Below are positions 6,653 to 7,832 of a stretch of 7,832 bases of DNA, one piece after another. Each line of letters starts with the position of its first letter. Position 1 is the first letter of the stretch. The position numbers were made by a program, and so were the translations under genes. Below the pieces are notes generated by a model. That model was not told where the DNA came from and made no database searches. It saw only the letters and a list, made by a program, of their open reading frames with translations. The DNA is taken from contig NZ_JARGYT010000059.1 in the NCBI RefSeq assembly GCF_034470605.1, positions 1 to 7,832 of the forward strand. Reading direction: 5' to 3'. The DNA comes from Cyrtobacter comes (lineage in GTDB: Bacteria > Pseudomonadota > Alphaproteobacteria > Rickettsiales > Midichloriaceae).

Positions 6653-6786
6653 ATTATTCTTTTAAAGACATCTAATAAAAGAACGATAGGAAGTGTGAGA
6701 TATTATAAGTCCAAGATTTTCGCGATAATCTTGAATGAAAAATGAATAGCTTGCACCCTCCTTAGAGGGTAGGCTCTTTTGTTTTG
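6653..6786 (+). ncRNA. Candidate ~130-nt structured small RNA
   Basis: From the start expected of the promoter at 6619 there are three consecutive stem-loops. The first pairs TTCTTTTA (6657-6664) with TAAAAGAA (6676-6683). The second pairs CAAGATT (6712-6718) with AATCTTG (6727-6733) around a loop containing the palindrome TCGCGA. The third pairs ACCCTC with GAGGGT (6755-6770) and is followed by a T-rich tract. No reading frame of note covers the region. It does not look like 6S RNA (the ends do not pair), tmRNA or tRNA. The alternative is a long 3' UTR of the gene ending at 6530. The rest of 6531-6942 shows only the repeats listed. Confidence 0.4.
6748..6786 (+). terminator. Rho-independent-type terminator
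   Basis: A perfect 6-bp G/C-rich stem ACCCTC/GAGGGT with a CTTA loop (6755-6770) can be lengthened by AGCT with GGCT across a small internal loop. CTCTTTTGTTTTG follows. The T-rich side lies only on the plus strand, so it would end either the 531-residue gene's transcript or the candidate small RNA. Confidence 0.6.
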
Positions 6787-6795
6787 TGTTAAAAA

Positions 6796-6819
6796 ATAAG
6801 TTATAGTGATATAACTTAT
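6796..6819. repeat. Perfect 10-bp inverted repeat
   Basis: ATAAGTTATA and TATAACTTAT flank a GTGA loop with no mismatch. It lies just beyond the terminator and before the transposase remnant. It may be a second termination structure, a binding site or a relic of a mobile element end. Confidence 0.6.
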
Positions 6820-6894
6820 AAAGAATGGCTAGAACTTTTTGTGGCTCAAGGTAAGATCCTCGTAAACATGATATACAAAATATAACGCACTTCT

Positions 6895-6928
6895 ATTAGA
6901 AGTAGCTGTCAATTAGAAGTAGCTATCA
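6895..6928. repeat. 17-bp tandem repeat, two copies
   Basis: ATTAGAAGTAGCTGTCA and ATTAGAAGTAGCTATCA adjoin and differ at one base. The first copy also overlaps the dyad ACTTCT-ATT-AGAAGT (6889-6903). It lies immediately upstream of the transposase remnant. Confidence 0.85.
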
Positions 6929-6942
6929 ATGGTCACTATTAA

Positions 6943-7473
6943 GATTTTTGGCAGACAGTTTATGATTATTACTTACGTTAAGAACGGTAAGTTGCAAGAG
7001 ATTAATGATACATTTGTCACACTTGTAAGGGGAAAGGCGGGTAAAAACACCAACTGTATCAATCTGTAAAGACGACACAAAAAGGGGGATATGATGCTGG
7101 CAAAAAAGTTAATGGTAGGAAACGTCGTATAACGAAAGATACTCTTTATTTTTCATATGAAGTGCACAAGATCATAAAATGTAAAGGCAAAATATTCTAT
7201 TAAATTTTCCAAGATGGTTGTTATGGATTATAAATTTGGCGCTTTTTAACTTTAGGCACTTTACTGGGAATTGCTCATAAAATTGTTAATTAAGTTAGTA
7301 AAGTTACCACCTTTTGTTGGCCTAATAATTTTAAGCGAATGAGCAAGGGCTATGAATATATCCACAAGACCTTGGAGCATCTTCTCTACATCAATATGCT
7401 CAAGAGATTAGCCCGAACCATAAAAACTTTCAAGAGATGCTCTTACGCATTGGTTTTAAGTGATTCAATATAG
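6943..7473 (+). pseudogene. Decayed IS5-family transposase
   Basis: Pieces of one transposase appear in order but in different frames. WQTVYDYYLR is at 6949 onward, then a stop. NGKLQEINDTF and VRGKAGKN follow in another frame (the open stretch 6962-7069). QSVKTTQKGGYDAGKK and NGRKRRITKDTL follow in a third frame (7060-7203). A decayed middle comes next, then FKRMSKGYEYIHKTLEHLLY with NMLKRLA to a TAG at 7471-7473. QSVKT, GYDAGKK-GRKR and the RxSKxYEY-T-E end are hallmarks of the single-ORF DDE transposases of the IS5 family. The N-terminal ~70 residues and much of the region between the catalytic blocks are missing or unreadable. It is a different subgroup from the elements at the window edges, judged by its C-terminus. 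It should be inactive. Confidence 0.85.
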
Positions 7474-7717
7474 CTAAGTCAGTATAAAATATCATATAAA
7501 ATAGGAGTTAAGAAGTTGATCGATAGAGCAGTATTGTTATGCCATTTTTATACTATCTTAGCTATAATACGGTCATTGTTAACGGTGCTATATAGCTAAA
7601 GCGTTATAAAATAGTATTAACTTTATCAATATTTGAATTATCATTGAGTTAAATCTTCAGCTATATAGGCGCTCTTATTAGCAACACTTTAGCTGGAGCT
7701 CAGTGGGTCTGTTGATA
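7474..7717. other. Decayed AT-rich intergenic sequence
   Basis: No reading frame of interest. It holds several copies of a TATAGCTAA-type word in both orientations and a sequence TTGTTAACGGTGC (7576-7588) resembling the IS terminal repeat found at both window ends. It is probably the residue of older insertions. Confidence 0.5.
7558..7599. repeat. Inverted repeat TTAGCTATA / TATAGCTAA
   Basis: Perfect 9-bp arms at 7558-7566 and 7591-7599 flank a 24-nt spacer. A further copy of TATAGCTAAG lies at 7469-7478, overlapping the stop of the decayed transposase, and a related CAGCTATA lies near 7658. Possibly old element ends. Confidence 0.5.
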
Positions 7718-7736
7718 GGCACTGTTAACAAAGGTT
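7718..7736 (+). repeat. IS terminal inverted repeat, right copy
   Basis: GGCACTGTTAACAAAGGTT is identical to the left copy at 128-110 read on the minus strand. The inner sequences differ, as expected if this is the transposase-3' end and the left copy is the transposase-5' end of the same element type. Confidence 0.8.
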
Positions 7737-7832
7737 GTATTTAATAGATGCTAAAGCTATAAAGGCAAGGAAAGAGAGATCGGATTTCTCAAATCGTAAT
7801 GCTAAGCGTCGATTTTCTTTGAGTTTAGCGAA
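7725..7832 (-). CDS. IS5-family transposase C-terminus (partial)
   Basis: The last 35 residues of a leftward-reading transposase lie in the window: FAKLKENRRLALRFEKSDLS, then FLAFIALASI and a short tail. The pattern F-xLK-xRR-A-R-[FY]-[DE]-K-xxSFLAF-xLASI is typical of the C-terminus of IS5-family OrfB proteins (IS427-like group), just after the catalytic Glu region. The frame is open to the edge and looks intact. The stop TAA (7727-7725) lies within the terminal inverted repeat. Confidence 0.8.
   Translation of the reverse strand, partial: FAKLKENRRLALRFEKSDLSFLAFIALASIKYNLC

Larger units (their letters stand above)
7718..7832 (-). mobile_element. IS5-family insertion sequence end, runs off right edge
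   Basis: The element begins at 7718 with GGCACTGTTAACAAAGGTT, the same terminal repeat as at 128-110. The minus-strand transposase ends inside this repeat, a common compact arrangement in small insertion sequences. TA lies just outside (7716-7717), compatible with the TA-type targets of some IS5 subgroups, but the far end is not visible. Confidence 0.75.

Noticed and set aside
6653..6786. Assignment of the structured region to 6S RNA, SRP RNA, tmRNA or RNase P
   Set aside because: The ends do not pair as in 6S or SRP RNA, no tRNA-like acceptor is present, and the length is far short of tmRNA or RNase P.
6817..6885. Short open stretch reading KEWLELFVAQGKILVNMIYK
   Set aside because: It could be a transposase fragment, but it matches no motif I can name and has no start codon in context.
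7700..7717. GGGTCTGTTGATA next to the right IS end as another insertion-sequence terminus
   Set aside because: Similar in style to IS5-family ends but without a partner repeat in the window; too short to call.
1..7832. CRISPR array, tRNA, rRNA or phage genes
   Set aside because: No regularly spaced repeats, cloverleaf sequences, rRNA segments or phage structural proteins were seen on either strand.

Overview
This window is AT-rich and compactly coded, with a conserved housekeeping operon set among transposon debris and two long orphan genes. The combination of MlaA and MlaC, a stand-alone biotin ligase, a TPR-methyltransferase and abundant IS5-family remnants suggests an obligate intracellular alphaproteobacterium, most likely a mobile-element-rich member of the Rickettsiales. 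That placement is inferred from protein character and base composition; no marker gene in the window proves it.

Layout. Positions 1-128 are the end of an insertion sequence whose transposase runs leftward off the window. Positions 65-1369 (minus) hold an orphan protein built from two copies of a ~140-residue unit; its last ~20 codons are read from the inserted IS end, so its natural C-terminus is lost. Positions 1526-4590 (minus) are a tight four-gene cluster, in transcription order: a TPR plus SAM-methyltransferase protein, mlaA (VacJ outer-membrane lipoprotein), mlaC (periplasmic phospholipid carrier) and a minimal birA. Gene junctions are overlaps or gaps of a few bases, and a perfect TTGACA -35 box lies upstream, so one transcript is likely. 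Positions 4591-4934 form a divergent intergenic region that also carries a good plus-strand promoter with dyads over both boxes. This promoter serves a 531-residue orphan protein (4935-6530) with a charged linker and hydrophobic C-terminal segments.

Positions 6531-6942 contain no protein gene but hold a promoter-like sequence, three successive stem-loops and a terminator-like hairpin. Together these look like an unannotated small RNA of about 130 nt, although they could also be the 3' UTR of the orphan gene. A fourth perfect hairpin and a 17-bp tandem repeat follow. Positions 6943-7473 are a frameshifted, internally decayed IS5-type transposase pseudogene. Positions 7474-7717 are decayed AT-rich sequence. 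From 7718 to the right edge lies the end of a second insertion sequence, containing the C-terminus of an intact-looking IS5-family transposase.

How the parts fit. MlaA and MlaC belong to the pathway that moves mislocalised phospholipids from the outer membrane back to the inner membrane; the inner-membrane MlaFED complex is not in this window. BirA attaches biotin to carboxylases and seems to share only the transcript. The two outer IS ends share a perfect 19-20 bp terminal sequence and both elements point the same way, so the whole 7.6-kb block is bracketed like a composite element or a recombination-prone island.
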